Part shown: positions 33,958-45,684 of the stretch, one piece after another
Layout: every line of letters starts with the position of its first letter
Numbering within the stretch: the stretch's first letter is position 1
Origin: Apium graveolens
Lineage: Eukaryota > Streptophyta > Magnoliopsida > Apiales > Apiaceae
Length of the DNA: 64,000 nt
Direction of reading: 5' to 3'
Assembly: GCF_009905375.1 (NCBI RefSeq)
Contig: NC_133653.1
Coordinates: forward strand, 58,478,673 to 58,542,672
Made by a program: the position numbers and the translations under genes
Notes under the pieces: model-generated
Seen by the model: the letters and a program-made list of their open reading frames with translations, nothing else
Told to the model about the DNA's origin: nothing
Database searches by the model: none

Positions 33958-35511
33958 TTGCTCTATATACTGGATCTAAGGCATGCATTGGCCTAATATG
34001 ACCACGAATCTGGTCTGACCACGAATTTGGTCCACATTTATAAAACCATCCAATTCTAAAACAATTTAATATCATAACCATTGCAATTCAATAGAAACGG
34101 AATCATGATTAACATTGATAAAGCATTTATCTCAGAGCATAAAATATTTCACAAGTATCACCAGGGTATATCGAGGTATGTATATATGAAGAAGGGCTTC
34201 AAGCTGGTTGAAGAATCAGGTATTTGATGAACAATGGTTCTATGGTAACACAGGGAATAGATCTTTGATATCATAGGGTATTATCGGGTATATAAGCATC
34301 TGTATGCTCAAGAAATTATGTTTCAATATTTGGTTTATGGTGTGTATGTATTTGCAGAGTAGTACTGTATTGGTATGGTTTAATATCGGGGAAATCAACC
34401 GTGGGTGGTTTATAAGAAATAAAGCTTACATCTCAAGTTCAATGATATGATCAGGGTTCAAGTTTGAATAGTTTAAAGCGCTTGCAATGTAAAAAAAGAT
34501 TTATTTTGAATACTAGCAACATGTTATGAGAAAGTTTAGAAATATTTGCAATATATCTCGAAGAAAGGTACATAAGGACTTGCCCAACATGTTATGAGAA
34601 AGTTTAGAAATATTTGCAATATATCTCGAAGAAAGGTACATAAGGACTTGCCTTATCACCGATGATTTCCAGCTTTACTTGTACTCATCTAACAGTTTTA
34701 CTTTTCAATCACTTTACTTCTTTTTCTAATGCCTTGCTTCTATTCGTCACTCACTTGCCTTCTCTTTCTACGCCTCACTTCTATCTACAGATCATTAACT
34801 TTCTTTTTATATGCCTTTCTTACTCTTCTAGTCATCACAAGTATCTATCAATACTCAATCTCATATCATTCTAATCGTCACATTAGCGTCATAAGCTTTT
34901 ATCTACCCTTCGTTTTACCCAAATCCGATCTACGGATTGAAAGTTACAACAAAAATCGTCAAACAATAACCACATAGGCATATAACACATCAATTAGATA
35001 GCACGTAGCACATAGCACACAAGATATTCGATCAAAATAATTTTTGAAAGAAGATTCGGGGTCAAAATGATTTTCCAGATATTTAATACGAATTTTTGAA
35101 TATTTTTCGAAATTAAAACGGGACTCCGAATCAATTTATAATTAAATATTAAGGTTCGAACACCCGAATCTAACTTTAGAATAATTTTATAATAATTATC
35201 AAGCCTTGAAAATAATTTAAAATAATATTTTAAAGCTCGAAACTATTTCTCAGAATTTTTATTCAGAAAATAATTAATAAATTCATAAATCAATATAAAA
35301 TCATATAACACTCCCAAATATTACTAGAAAAATACCTTAATTATCTATATTTTATTCTGGACATAATAAAATTAACATACTTATACTTTACCACATATAA
35401 ACATCCACATAACAACACCAATCATCAGATAATTGACAAAAAATCACAATATAATCACATAATAATTATTTATCAATAAAAATAATTACATATTATGTCC
35501 TGGATATTACA
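33958..35511 (-). repeat. Truncated chromovirus LTR (family of LTRs C and D) inserted in copia RNase H
   Basis: In reverse it starts TGTAATATCCAGGACATAATATG at 35511, in the middle of the RNase H codons, with AGTGC (35512-35516) outside. It is alignable with LTR C from 56749 (shared blocks: ATTATTATGTGATTAT, TCCAGAATAAAATATAGATAATT). The region near 34500-34660 matches 59085-59140 (GGCAAGT...CCTTA). The 3' LTR end (TGTTACA type) is absent and no matching left target duplication is seen, so the left side is deleted. It contains a perfect 68-bp tandem duplication. Confidence 0.72.
34517..34652. repeat. Perfect 68-bp tandem duplication
   Basis: 34517-34584 and 34585-34652 are identical, each starting CAACATGTTATGAGAAAG and ending AAGGACTTGCC. 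No difference is seen, so the duplication is recent relative to the LTR it lies in. Confidence 0.97.
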
Positions 35512-36690
35512 AGTGCTTTTCCTATCTATTTTGCATCCTGCAAAATCAGCATCTGAATATCCAATTAGCTTAAAGTCTGAATCTTTAGGATACCATAATC
35601 CAAGATTCATGGTGCCTTTGAGATATCTAAAAAATCTTTTTGCAGCTACCAGATGTGGTTCCCTTGGATCAGTTTAGAACCTTGCATAGAGACAGGTAGC
35701 ATACATGATATCAAGTCTACTAGCAGTCGAATATAGAAGTGAGCCAACCATACCTCTATAATTAGTTATATCTACTGATGAACCAGTATTTAAATCTAAC
35801 TTGGTTGTAGTGACCATGGGAGTTGTTGCAGCTGAACTGTCTTACATTCCAAACCTTTTGAGCAAATTTCTGGTATATTTTGCTTGATTTATGAAGATAC
35901 CTTCATCTTTTTGCTTTACTTGTAAACACAAAAATAACTCAATTTTCCCATCATACTCATTTGATATCTTGAATGCAATAGATTTACAAATCTCTCATAG
36001 AGTTTATCATTAGTAGAACCAAAAATGATATCATCAACATATATTTGTACTAGCAACAAGTCCTTACCATGGTACTTATAAAATAGAGTTTTATCAATTG
36101 TACCTCTTTTGAAACCACTTTCCAACAGAAATTGAGCAAGAGTTTCATACTAAGCTCTTGGAGCTTGCTTTAGTCCATAGAGTGCTTTATCCAGTAAGTA
36201 GACATGATCTGGATATTTTGGATCAATGAACCCTGGATGTCGTTCAACATAAACTTCCTCTTCAAGTTTACCATTTAGAAATGCACTCTTCACATTCATT
36301 TGGAACACTTTAAATTTCATTTGAGCAGCATAGGCTAGAAAAATTCTAATAGCCTCATGTTTTTCCACTAGAGCAAAAGTTTCATCATAAACAATACCTT
36401 CTTACTGTGAATAGCCTTTTGCAACAAACCTTGCTTTATTTCTTATAACAATGCCCTCACTATCAGTTTTGTTTCTAAACACCCATTGTGTACCAACTAC
36501 TGATCTGTTCTTAGGTCTTGGTACAAGAGTCCAGACTTTGTTCCTTTCAAATTCATTAAACTCCTCTTGTATTTGTGTGATCCAATCAGCATCTTGCAGA
36601 GTTTCTTCAACCTTCTTGGGTTCTGTTTGAGATAGGAAAGAATGATAGAGAAAATTATTCGCAGTAGTTGTTCTAGTCTTCACAGCACTA
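35512..36690 (-). pseudogene. Copia reverse transcriptase and start of RNase H (element G)
   Basis: The minus-strand frames 36683-36402, 36368-36150 and 36125-35916 read in order: DWITQIQEEFNEFERNKVW, GTQWVFRNK and ARFVAKGYSQ; then FQMNVKSAFLNGKLEEEVYV, HPGFIDPKYPDHVYLLDKAL and YGLKQAPRA; then YVDDIIFGST, the catalytic YVDD. Stops occur after GYSQ, after QAPRA and after YFCVYK, and frameshifts follow. About 35560-35512 still reads DADFAGCKIDRKS of RNase H before the LTR insertion. The order and motifs are those of the plant copia RT domain. Its catalytic block is intact, but the gene is broken in at least four places. Confidence 0.88.
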
Positions 36691-38229
36691 TAAGGATTTC
36701 CAATGATTTAGTCAGGTGTATGTGACTTGGTCCATTTTCTTCCACAAGGAAGTTGACTTCTTTATATAGATACTCATTGTTGATCCATGAAGTCCCTTGT
36801 CTCATTTTTCCTTGTACCACTGTTATTTCCTGTTGCTCCCTCTGAATCAGTATATCCAGTACTATCAGTAATTGCTTCATCAGTATTTGAGGAATCAGAG
36901 TTTGATGGAGTATCTACTGATGTTTCTTGATTTGAATTACTCAACCCTTGATGAGAGTCATGTTTCTCCCCCTCAACATGTACTTCAATGCTTACAGAGT
37001 TGCCACTATCATGTGGCTTATCAGAGTTTAGAGTGATGTCAGGATTTTCTATTTTAGGATTTGTCAGATTATCAGAATCTGTCAGACTATCAGGATTTAA
37101 CTATTCACATATGGTACTTCATTTTCAAACCTCAATTCTTCATGTTCATCAGCATCCTCTAGACATGTATTTTTTTATCATCAAAAGACACATGAATAAA
37201 TTCCATTACCACCCTTGTTCTCAGGTTATAAACTCTGAAAGCTTTTGTTGACAGTGGATATCCAACAAAAATGCCTTTATCAGCTTTTAGATCAAATTTT
37301 GTAAGCTGTTCAAGATGAATTTTGAGAACAAAACATTTGCATCCAAAGATGTAAAAGTACTTTAAATTTGGCTTCTTTCCTTTCACCATCTCAAATAGTG
37401 ATTTACCATGCTTGTTGATCAATATTACGTTTTGTGTGAAGCAACCAGTTTGCACAGCCTCAACCCAGAAGTAGTTAGGCAATTTTTTTCTTCAAGCATG
37501 GTTCTTTCTGGTTCTATAAGAGTTATATTCTTTCTTTCCACAACTCCATTTTCTTGTGGAGTTCCAGGGGCAGAAAATTCCTATTTGATCCCCTTGTACT
37601 TGTAGAATTCTTCCATAGTTTTGTTCTTGAATTCAGTTCCATTATCACTTCTAAAGATCTTGACTTTGTGAGCTCATCCTTTTTCCAGCTCCCTTATATG
37701 ATCAAGTAAAATAGATGGTGTCTCATCCTTAGTGTGCAGAAAATACACTCATGTGTATCTTGTATACTCAACAACAATAACAAATGCATACCTCTTTTTG
37801 AAATAGACATTACATTTACTGGACCAAAAATATCAATGTGCAGCAAGTGATATGGTTCAAGAATTGATGATTCAGTTTTACTCTTGAAACATGTTCTCCT
37901 TAACTTGGCTTTCTGACAATAATCATATAAGCCATCAGGAGTAAATACTGCATTGGGCAATCCTCTCACAAGATCTTTCTTCACAAGTTCATTGATGTTG
38001 ATGAAATTGAGATGAGAAAGTCTTTTTGCCATATCCAACTGTTTTCCACAGATGCTCTACTAAGTAGACATACTTTAAAATTATCAGTATTTGTGGAGAC
38101 CCTGGCTTCATATAAGTTACCATGTATAACACCAGTCATTGCAACCTTGCCATCTGATTTACTGACAATTTCATAATGTTCCTCATAAAAATTTACATGG
38201 TAACCTGTTAGATATATTTGTGATGTCAT
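36691..38229 (-). pseudogene. Copia integrase (element G), broken
   Basis: From 38205 the frame continues gag-pre-integrase, YHVNFYEEHYEIVSKSDGK then GNLYEARVST, followed by LSHLNFININELVKKDLVRG, the H-containing zinc region, and CQKAKLRRTCFKSKTES with HLLHIDIFGPV, the first catalytic Asp. The next frame (37482-37159) reads YFWVEAVQTGCFTQNVILIN and GCKCFVL. 36880-36690 is the C-terminal linker. Stops and frameshifts break it. The 5' part follows the protease block at 39967 once the LTR+gag insertion is removed. Confidence 0.85.
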
Positions 38230-38765
38230 GTCTAATCTGATTTGTTTAGTTTCAGAACTTACTATCAGAACTTAACTGGAAATCAGAACTTACCGAAGAT
38301 AGGAAGTTATCAGAACTTAAGCCATCAGGACTTACATCAGAACTTAAGTGCGGATACACTTCGGGGATGAAAAGCCGCTGATTTACAGGAGAGGATCTGG
38401 ATTAAACAAAAGAAGATATGCTTGGAGAGTTGTAGAGCTAAAGGACTACAGTAGATAATCTCTGATTGATGTATTTTAGGAAACAGAACATATCATATCA
38501 ATTAGGAGATATCTTGTAACTGTATAGTATATAAACACAGATTAGGGTTTATACTATATGTGTTATCATTCATGAGAATATTATACATTGTAACCCTAGC
38601 AGCTCTTAGTGATATCATACATCACTGAGAGAGTAGATTAAACCTACTGTAACAGAGTTTGATATATTGAATAAACTTGTTTTCTGTTACATACTTGTGT
38701 TTATAATCGAATTGATTGTAGATACTATATTCAACCCCCTTCTATAGTATCATTGAGGCCTAACA
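38206..38765 (+). repeat. LTR of the inserted copia fragment (560 bp)
   Basis: TGTTAGATATATTTGTGATG ... GAGGCCTAACA, with repeated 'TCAGAACTTA' phrases near the start. A TATA box, TATATAAAC, stands at 38528-38536 and a polyadenylation signal AATAAA at 38670-38675, in the order needed for LTR-driven transcription and processing. It belongs to the same LTR family as 55604-56608. Confidence 0.85.
38528..38536 (+). promoter_or_regulatory. TATA box of the copia LTR
   Basis: TATATAAAC about 145 bp upstream of the AATAAA signal and ~235 bp before the LTR end. It is the only good TATA motif in this LTR in the sense direction. Confidence 0.6.
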
Positions 38766-38780
38766 AGTGGTATCAGAGCC
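38766..38780 (+). other. Primer-binding site of the inserted copia fragment
   Basis: AGTGGTATCAGAGCC right after the LTR end CCTAACA: TGGTATCAGAGCC is the perfect complement of the initiator-Met tRNA 3' end. Confidence 0.92.
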
Positions 38781-38828
38781 AATATGTTAAGCTTACAAAC
38801 AGTTAAGATCCAAACAAACAATCAATCA

Positions 38829-39964
38829 TGTCTAAACAATTAAAAACACAAGACCCTTAAGAACCTGCAAAGGTTCAACCCATTCAAAACACTGATAGAT
38901 ATGAAACCATCAGGGTTCCTATGCTCAGGGTGTCTGAGTACCCTGTATGAAGTGTGAAGATGGCCATGTTTCTGGAAGCTACAGATCCAGAATATTTAGA
39001 CAGAATTTATGATGGTCCACACAAGCCCACAAAGGTTTCTGTTGCAGTTGGGAATGAGCCACAGAAGATGATTCCCAAAGAAAAGAGAGAACTCACCACT
39101 GAAGACATCTCTTCACTAGGAAAATATGCAAAAGTAAGACACTTGCTTCATAGTGCACTTGACAATGTCATGTCAAACAGGGTGATTGGATGCAAGACTG
39201 TAAAATAAATTTGGGATGCATTGGAAGTGAGTTGTCAAGGAATCAGTGCCATCAAAAAGAACAGGAAGACAATACTCACACAGGAGTATGAGCACTTTGA
39301 CTCAAAATCTGATGAGTCACTAATTGATACATATGACAGATTCACAAAGCTGTTGAATGATCTGTCACTAGTGGATAAGGAATATGATCCAGAAGATTCA
39401 AATCTGAAATTCCTACTAGCTCTTCCTGAAAAGTGGGATTTGAAAGCTACTCCAATAAGAGACAACTATGAACTTGCTGATATGTCTCTTGATGAAATCT
39501 ATGGGATGCTCAAGACTCATGAACTTGAGATGGAGGAAAGAAAGAAGAGGCATGGAGGGAAGTCTAAGATAGTTTCTTTAAAGACTGAAGAAAAGCCAAT
39601 TATCTCTAGGAAGGCAAAAGGAAAGGCTCTCATCATACAGTCTGATTCAGAGTCATCAGATTCTGATGATGATGATTCAGAACCTGAAAATTTATCTGAA
39701 GTGGATGTTGATGCAGAGATGATGCAACTGTGTGCTCTTATGATAAAGGGTATCACAAAGATAGCCTACAAGAAATTCAGAAAGGGTAAGAAGTTTTCCA
39801 GGAAAGGTGGAAGTTCTGATAAGAAAGGGTTCAGAAAGACTGAAGGCAAAGGAGGAAAGTCTGATAGAGGAGACAAATCAAATTTCAAATGCTACAATTG
39901 TTGTGAAAGAGGCCACATATCTCCTGATTACAAGAAAGGAAAAGGTGATAAAGACCTAAAATAA
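38829..39964 (+). pseudogene. Copia gag (SIRE-type) of the inserted fragment
   Basis: Gag starts at ATG 38829 (MSKQLKTQDP), has a stop after ten codons, continues RVPMLRVSEYPV, then open frame 38954-39208 (KMAMFLEATDPEYLDRIYDG) with a stop at KTVK, then 39221-39964 (247 codons). The last frame holds the DUF4219/UBN2-like copia gag core (LLNDLSLVDKEYDPEDSNLK, SLDEIYGMLKTHELEMEERK), an acidic serine block (SDSESSDSDDDDSEPEN), a basic block and the zinc knuckle CYNCCERGHISPDYKK. The usual C-x2-C-x4-H-x4-C knuckle has its last Cys replaced by Tyr. Gag packages element RNA. Three or more lesions plus the missing pol show it could only move in trans. Confidence 0.88.
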
Positions 39965-39966
39965 CC

Positions 39967-40200
39967 TCTGTCACAGATTTGACTCACACTAATCAAATTA
40001 TGCCTGAGTCCTGCAACTAGAGCTATATCTTCAATATGATATTTCCAAGCTTAATTTTGCCATCCCAAAGTCTTTCCTAATTTTCCATCTCCATAAGAAA
40101 CATTTGGGCCGGCTTCTTCCTTAAACTCTGATAGCAGGGATTTATTTTTAGCCATGTGTCCTGAGCATCCACTATCCAAGACCAGAGAATTCTTCTTGTT
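39967..40200 (-). pseudogene. Copia protease fragment (element G)
   Basis: The minus strand from about 40205 reads GNKKNSLVLDSGCSGHM then FKEEAGPNVSYGDG, the aspartic protease of copia pol: D-S-G-C-S is the active-site motif (D-[ST]-G) in a position typical for plant copia. It is followed by LRHNLISVSQICDRG of the gag-pre-integrase block, interrupted at the target site 39966. A short stretch, partly out of frame. Confidence 0.78.
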
Positions 40201-40387
40201 ACCCTACAATCAGATTTAACAGTTTATTAGTGTTTTTAAGGACCCGGACTTGCTTGGATCCTTTGGAATTTTTAAGTTTGTTAACATTTATAGGATAAGA
40301 CTTTAAATCAGAGTTTATGCTAACATTCTTAATATCAAAGTTTATACATACAGAATCTACTTTTGTCTTATTCAAAGAGGGTTTCAG

Positions 40388-42442
40388 TTAACAGTTATCA
40401 TAACATAAACTGTGATACTCTTTACATGTGTAAACTGAATGCCAAATACTACCACAATGAAAACATGGATGTTGTGGTTTATATCTAACTATTTTATTCC
40501 TAAACTCTGACTTAGGAGGAACAGTATTTATCCCTTTATTCTTCCCGTAAGCAACAACAAGATGATTAGCACTACCACGGTTAAAACAAACCTTTCTGCA
40601 TGCATTAGAGATGGGTTTATATTTATTCTCCTTATTCATACCTTCTTTTCCATTCCTATTCTTTCTAGGTTGTTTTTCCTTGTTTTTCATTTTAACATCC
40701 TTCAGCTTTTGCTTAAGCTGTTTCTGAGTCATTAAACCAACAATTATTGATTTTACTTGAACAAGTTCACACTTATCAATTTTTAAATTTGACTTAGATG
40801 CTGATGTTGGCCCTATTTCATTAACTGAATTAACAGTATCATCAATTAAGTTAAACTTAATAGGTCTTAACTGAGATTGGTTCAGTTTTACCTTTATATA
40901 ATTAGTTACTGGTTTAGCTTTCTCAGTTTTCTTTTTCTTTCCCTTATCAGAATTAGTCTTATCAACATATCCTAATCCTGATCTCCAACAGTCATTTTCT
41001 ATTAAACCCTGAGTTGTTTCTCCTGAACTAGTCCAAAGCTTAATCGTTGCTCTTTCTTTAGCTAATTCTTTTTCTAGATAAGTAAGATTTTCTAACAATT
41101 TCTCTTTAACATACAAAGCATCATCTCATTCCTTTTGAGTTTTTATCATGAAAATCAACTATGATTCTAGGTAATCATTTATGTTCTTAAGATCAAGGTT
41201 TTCACTCTTAATCCTAGCATTCTCAAGTGTTTGATCCCAATAACTAACATGCATAGATTTAAGAAACAATCTTAATTCATAAACATCTGTATCAAAATCA
41301 AGTGTATTTTGAGGTACCTTTAATTTAGCAGTATCAGCCTCAGTTTCAGCATTTTCCATGAGAGCATAGTTGATATCATCATCATCTGATTCTGATGTAT
41401 CATCCCGGTTTTTTTTCTTGGTGATTAAGGCTTGTTTCTTCTCAGCCCTAGGCTTTCTGCAGTCAGCTGCAAAGTGTCCTACTCCATCACAGTTATAACA
41501 CTTTTTTTTTGACTTGTCAAACTTTCCAGATCTTGACTCCTTCTCATCAGAGTTTCTTTTATAATTCCCCTTATCAGAGTTTGAGGAACTAGAGCCTTTC
41601 CTGTAGAATTTCTTGTTCTTGTTCTTGAAGTTTTTGTAGACTATCTTCTTGAAGTTTTTAACCAATATAGCTGCTATCTGCTCAATATCTTCATTTTTAT
41701 CATGATCAATTTCAGTATCTGATCCACTATCAGAGTTTGAGTCATCATCAGAGTTTGATGACTCAGTATCAGACTTTGCAATCATAGCTTTTCTGTTGGA
41801 GTGGCTTTTTCTCCTGGCTTTCTCCTTTGGCTTCTGTTCAACTTTGAGAGCAACCTACCTTGTTCTTGGTCCTCTCATCTTGCTCCTTTTCTCCATCTCC
41901 ATTTAATGAGTCTTCAGCATGCCATAGATCTCATCTAGAGATGTTTTATCCAATTCATAATTATCCCTGATTGATGTGACTTTCAAGTCCCACTTTTCCG
42001 AGAGAGCAAGAAGGAACTTCAAGTTAGAGTCTTCCTGGTCATATTCTTTATCTACCAGAGATAAGTCATTCATCAATTTCAGTGAAGGACTCATCTGCTT
42101 TTGAGTCAAAGTGTTCATACTCCTGAGTAAGTATTGTCCTTTTGTTCTTCTTGACATTTGACATTTGACTTTTAAAGTGTCCCAAATTTCTTTAGCAGTT
42201 TTACATCCATTAACTCTGTTAGACATAACACTGTCAAAACTATTTTGAAATTATATGTCTCACTTTTCCATATTTTATAATGGATGAAAGATCTTCAGGA
42301 GTATAATCCTTCTGATCCTTATCAAGCATCTTTTCTTCTTCCCCAGCAACAGCAACAACTACCTTCATTGGTATATGTGGACCATCATAAATCCTGCTTA
42401 GATATTCAGGATTAGTTGCTTCCAAACACATGGCCATCTTTA
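40388..42442 (-). pseudogene. Copia gag of element G with two zinc knuckles (broken)
   Basis: The minus-strand frames 42437-42240, 42226-41903, 41785-41159 and 41116-40388 together make one gag. They contain KMAMCLEATNPEYLSRIYDG; LMNDLSLVDKEYDQEDSNLK with SLDEIYGMLKTH; an acidic serine block (SDTESSNSDDDSNSDSGSDT); the knuckle CYNCDGVGHFAADC (C-x2-C-x4-H-x4-C, complete); a coiled-coil-like EKLLENLTYLEKELAKERAT; and a second, weaker cysteine/histidine cluster CFHCGSIWHSVYTC. Stops after MLKTH and NDYLES separate the pieces. The N-terminus (MADxEPEQ, RYEAIKVP) is displaced to 55544-55447 by the insertion of LTR D. Confidence 0.85.
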
Positions 42443-43129
42443 TAATGACTCGTATATTTCTAATTATTAAATTGTAATTATTTAATAAAATAAGATATGT
42501 TATGGTTTTGTTAGCTGGGTATTGTATTCGATATTAGTTGTATATGCTCTGTGGTATACGAATATTGTTTATGTGATTAATTGTGTGATTAGTTGTTAAG
42601 TCATATTGTTTTGTTTTCACTTTTAAAAGTGAATTTATTGAGGATTTATTTTCATAAATATTGGAATTATCTCTAAAATTATTTTGTGGCTTTATAATTT
42701 CAATAATTGATGGTGGGATTTTTTTTAATTTAAAAAACAATATTTCGTTAATTATTTATCCCTAAATAATTTTCTGATTGTATTTTAGTGTAAATTCAGT
42801 ATTAAATTCCAGAATGCTTCAAAAATCATGAAACTCGTATTTTATTAAGTTTGGAATATTTTGAGGATTTTAAAATTATTTTGGAAATTTTTCGGATTTT
42901 ATTCACCCGCACATTTGCCCGTTAAATTATAAAATGCGGGTTTGGAGCGCATTTCAAAAATGATTTAAAAATCCTGAAAATTTTATATTATTAATTTTAA
43001 ATTATTCCGAGAATGTTAAAGCTATTCTCGTAAATTTTCGGGTTATCTTTATTCGTAAATTATTCATTAAATTATTATTTGCGGTGTCAGATCGGGATAA
43101 TAAAAGAAATAAATCAGATAAAGACAAGC

Positions 43130-43290
43130 CTACTTATCCCCTTTTCTTCTTATCTCCAGCATCAATCTCTCTCTTCACGTCTCTCTTCTGTTCAATCTCT
43201 CTCGCGACTCTCTCTATCTCTCATCTCTCTCGACTTCTTTAATTCTCTCTTTTCTGTATTCTCTTAGTTTCTCCCGCATTTTTGTTGTGG
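43130..43290 (+). other. CT-rich transcribed-leader-like stretch in LTR D
   Basis: TCTCTCTC-rich sequence followed by a GT-rich part near 43380-43450. An equivalent CT-rich block occurs in LTR C (58040-58150). Such blocks typically follow the transcription start in long LTRs, but I see no convincing TATA box just before it. Confidence 0.4.
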
Positions 43291-44106
43291 TTTTGCCGCC
43301 TATTGCTTGGTAATTCTTCTCCTGTGTCGCCTTGTGTGTTTCCAGTGCCTCCCTCCTTGCTTTTTTCGACGAGGGGTGGTGGTGTGTGTCACTGTGCTTT
43401 GTGTGTGTGTTTTAATGTGCGTGATACGTGTGTGTGTGTTGTTTGTGGTGATGTGCGCGTTTGTGCAAGAAACCGCTGTGGCTGTGACTTGGGTTTTCGG
43501 CTTTTTCTTTTCCAGATTGTAGTTGTTTTTGGCTTCGGTTGCTCTGTATTTGGCTGGGAATTAATTAGAACCTTATTTTTTTTTGTGGTTCGAATAATTG
43601 TGTGATTTTGTGAAGATAAATTCGAAGAAACCTCTTTGATATTTGAATTTCTAAATTTTGATTGTTCCGAAAATTATCGGTGAAATTTGTTTGGAAACCC
43701 GAATTATTCGGGCACCGACAAATTTTGTCGCCGTCAGCGATGAGCCTCGGTGAGCTGATAGTGGGTAGTGATGGTTTTAATCTAAGTCCTACCATTTATA
43801 TAAATATTATTTAGTTCGTAAAACTTATTTTTGAAATGAAAATTATTATTTATTTGTATCGATGATTGGATTGCAATTTGTAATTGGTTGATTGTGGTTG
43901 CGTCGATTATGTTTCGACGGGTAGTCCGATAAATAAAGGAAACGTTTCCAGATTTCCGAAAAATTATTTCAGGAATACGGGAACGTATCATGTAATAATC
44001 GGAAACATCGATTGGAAAATATATAATTATATTATACGAAACCTACATACATTTTGTGACAAGATATTTTGTAAATAATCGATTACCCTATTTTTCAAAA
44101 TGGCGG

Positions 44107-44691
44107 TGTTATGGATTAAAACTAATATATATAATTGCCGTATCTAATAATAAGGAACGTGAGCTTCAAGGCTCGATTTTGACTGCTCTTGTGTTTCGTG
44201 ACTCAATCTGCCTTAACAAGATGCCTACGTACCTTGCTGATTGCCAAGGATCAAGTCAAAAAACGTAGTTCTTGGTCTGTGGGGTGAGACCCCTTATATA
44301 GATGTTGGGAGTCCTTGAATTGGACTTGGTATAGGAGACTTGGTGGTCAAGTCTCTGATTTAGGATAGACTTAGGAGTCCTAAGGAGTAGGAAGCTGATT
44401 CCTTATCCCATGAGGTTCCTTGGAGGCCAATCTACAAGGATTTATATCCTCACTAGGACTTATCTTAATAGCTATTTTTCTCCCTTATTTATTAATTACG
44501 AAATTAATAAATAATCAGGGTTTTTGGGCCTTCTTAGTTCCATCAGGCCTGATCTGGTCCATCAGGCCTGATCGATATGTTAACCTTTCTGGTCTGAATG
44601 TCATACATCTTCTTATTGGGCCCAGCAGCCCATACTTTGTACGATTAATGCAATATTTAATTATACAATCAGGATTTATTTATCCCTATCA
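44107..44691 (-). repeat. 3' LTR of the Retand-type element
   Basis: Plus-strand TGTTATGGATTAAAACTAAT ... TTTATCCCTATCA; in reverse TGATAGGG...CCATAACA. Same length as the partner at 53541-54125. Differences lie at positions equivalent to GCCG/GCTG, ACGTG/ACGTA, TACG/TATG, TTAG/TTTG, ATCG/ATTG and AGCAG/AGTAG; five of the six are transitions. Confidence 0.96.
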
Positions 44692-44706
44692 TTTGCCCCC
44701 CAACTT
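44692..44706 (-). other. Polypurine tract of the Retand-type element
   Basis: The minus strand reads AAGTTGGGGGGCAAA immediately before the LTR TGATAGGG. It is the plus-strand primer site by position and composition. Confidence 0.75.
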
Positions 44707-45530
44707 TTGGGAAACTCCTGGTCGAATTTCGGCCAGGATTTTCACCCCCCGCCCCCCCTTTTTTTTTGTCGACTAGGAATTTTCTTCCCTTTAGGTCAGG
44801 ATTCTTGTCTTTTGACCGAATTAACCTTCTTTTATTGCCCAGGTCGACGTAAATTCGGGCAGAGTCCATTCGACGAGGATCTTGCCTTGCTTTCTAGTCG
44901 ACAGTATTTTCAAGGATAAGATTTTCGATTAGGATCCTGACCTTTTCGGTCAGGAATCAAGATTTTGACCGAATTAACCTCCATAGGTAGCCCTGATTGA
45001 AACTATTTCGATCTCAAGAATTTCGACCAGAATTTCTATATAGTTTCTGGTCGAATAGGGTCAAGTTCTGGTCGAAATATCCCCTTTTCTCAGCCCTGGT
45101 CGCAGTCATTTCGTCCTCAATTCATTCGACTAGGAATATAATACGAACCCTGATCGAATTGGGTCAGGAATATATATATTTTTTGTAACTCCACATATTT
45201 GATTTAGGCCCTAAATTTGGGCTCATGATTTCTGAACTGGGCCTTCTCCCGGATAGCTGGGCCTTTTTTCTGGGCTTTTACTCTTTTGGGCTGTTTTAGC
45301 TGGACTTTGGCTCATGGGCCTTTAACCTCAAATATATGGGCCCTTTTCTGGGCTTGTTTTCTAAGCCCAAATCCCAGATTACTCTAGGATTGTTCTGGAT
45401 TCTTCCAGAATCTTTTAAAACTCAAGTTTTTTCCTTTGGATTTTCCAGGAATTTCCTGATGCTTCCAGAACCTTCTTATTTTTGGGCCTGAATGGGCTTT
45501 GTTAGGCCCAATTTCCTCTTTTTCCTCCAA
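44707..45530 (+). other. Retand 3' non-coding region: promoter side of the antisense gene
   Basis: No coding. It contains repeated 'GGTCGAA/TTTCGACC' and 'GACCGAATTAACC' phrases (44712-45160) and then GGGCTT/TGGGCCT repeats (45205-45510). It lies directly upstream of a TATA box, so it may act as the promoter/upstream region of the antisense gene. Confidence 0.5.
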
Positions 45531-45537
45531 TATATAG
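45531..45537 (+). promoter_or_regulatory. TATA box of the antisense gene in the Retand-type element
   Basis: CAATATATAGG at about 45528, 154 bp before ATG 45685, followed by a CT-rich leader (TTCATTCTTCACTCTTTCATT). Spacing and leader are those of a plant Pol II core promoter. Confidence 0.6.
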
Positions 45538-45684
45538 GTGAGGGGGGAGTGTGTTCTCACTCACACTCTTCATTCTTCACTCTTTCATTTCTCAAACTTT
45601 CCAACTTCCTCCTCTCTCAACCTTCCTCCTCTACTTTCCAGCCTCCTTCCTTTCAAAGTTTCCAGGCTTTTTCCAGCTTTACTA

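Larger units (their letters stand above)
38201..39966 (+). mobile_element. Copia LTR+gag insertion with 5-bp target duplication and no 3' LTR
   Basis: Between perfect TAACC repeats (38201-38205 and 39962-39966) lies a 1756-bp forward copia piece (38206-39961): full LTR, primer site, and gag up to just after the zinc knuckle. It ends GACCTAAAA in gag, with no second LTR, pol or PPT. Removing one TAACC plus the insert restores element G's protease/integrase junction (plus strand catggtaacctctgtcacag). So the target site is well supported, and the right end is an internal gag position rather than an LTR end. Confidence 0.82.

Noticed and set aside
43282..43605. 107-codon cysteine/valine-rich frame in LTR D
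   Set aside because: Arises from GT/TG-rich simple sequence; no homologous frame in LTR C.
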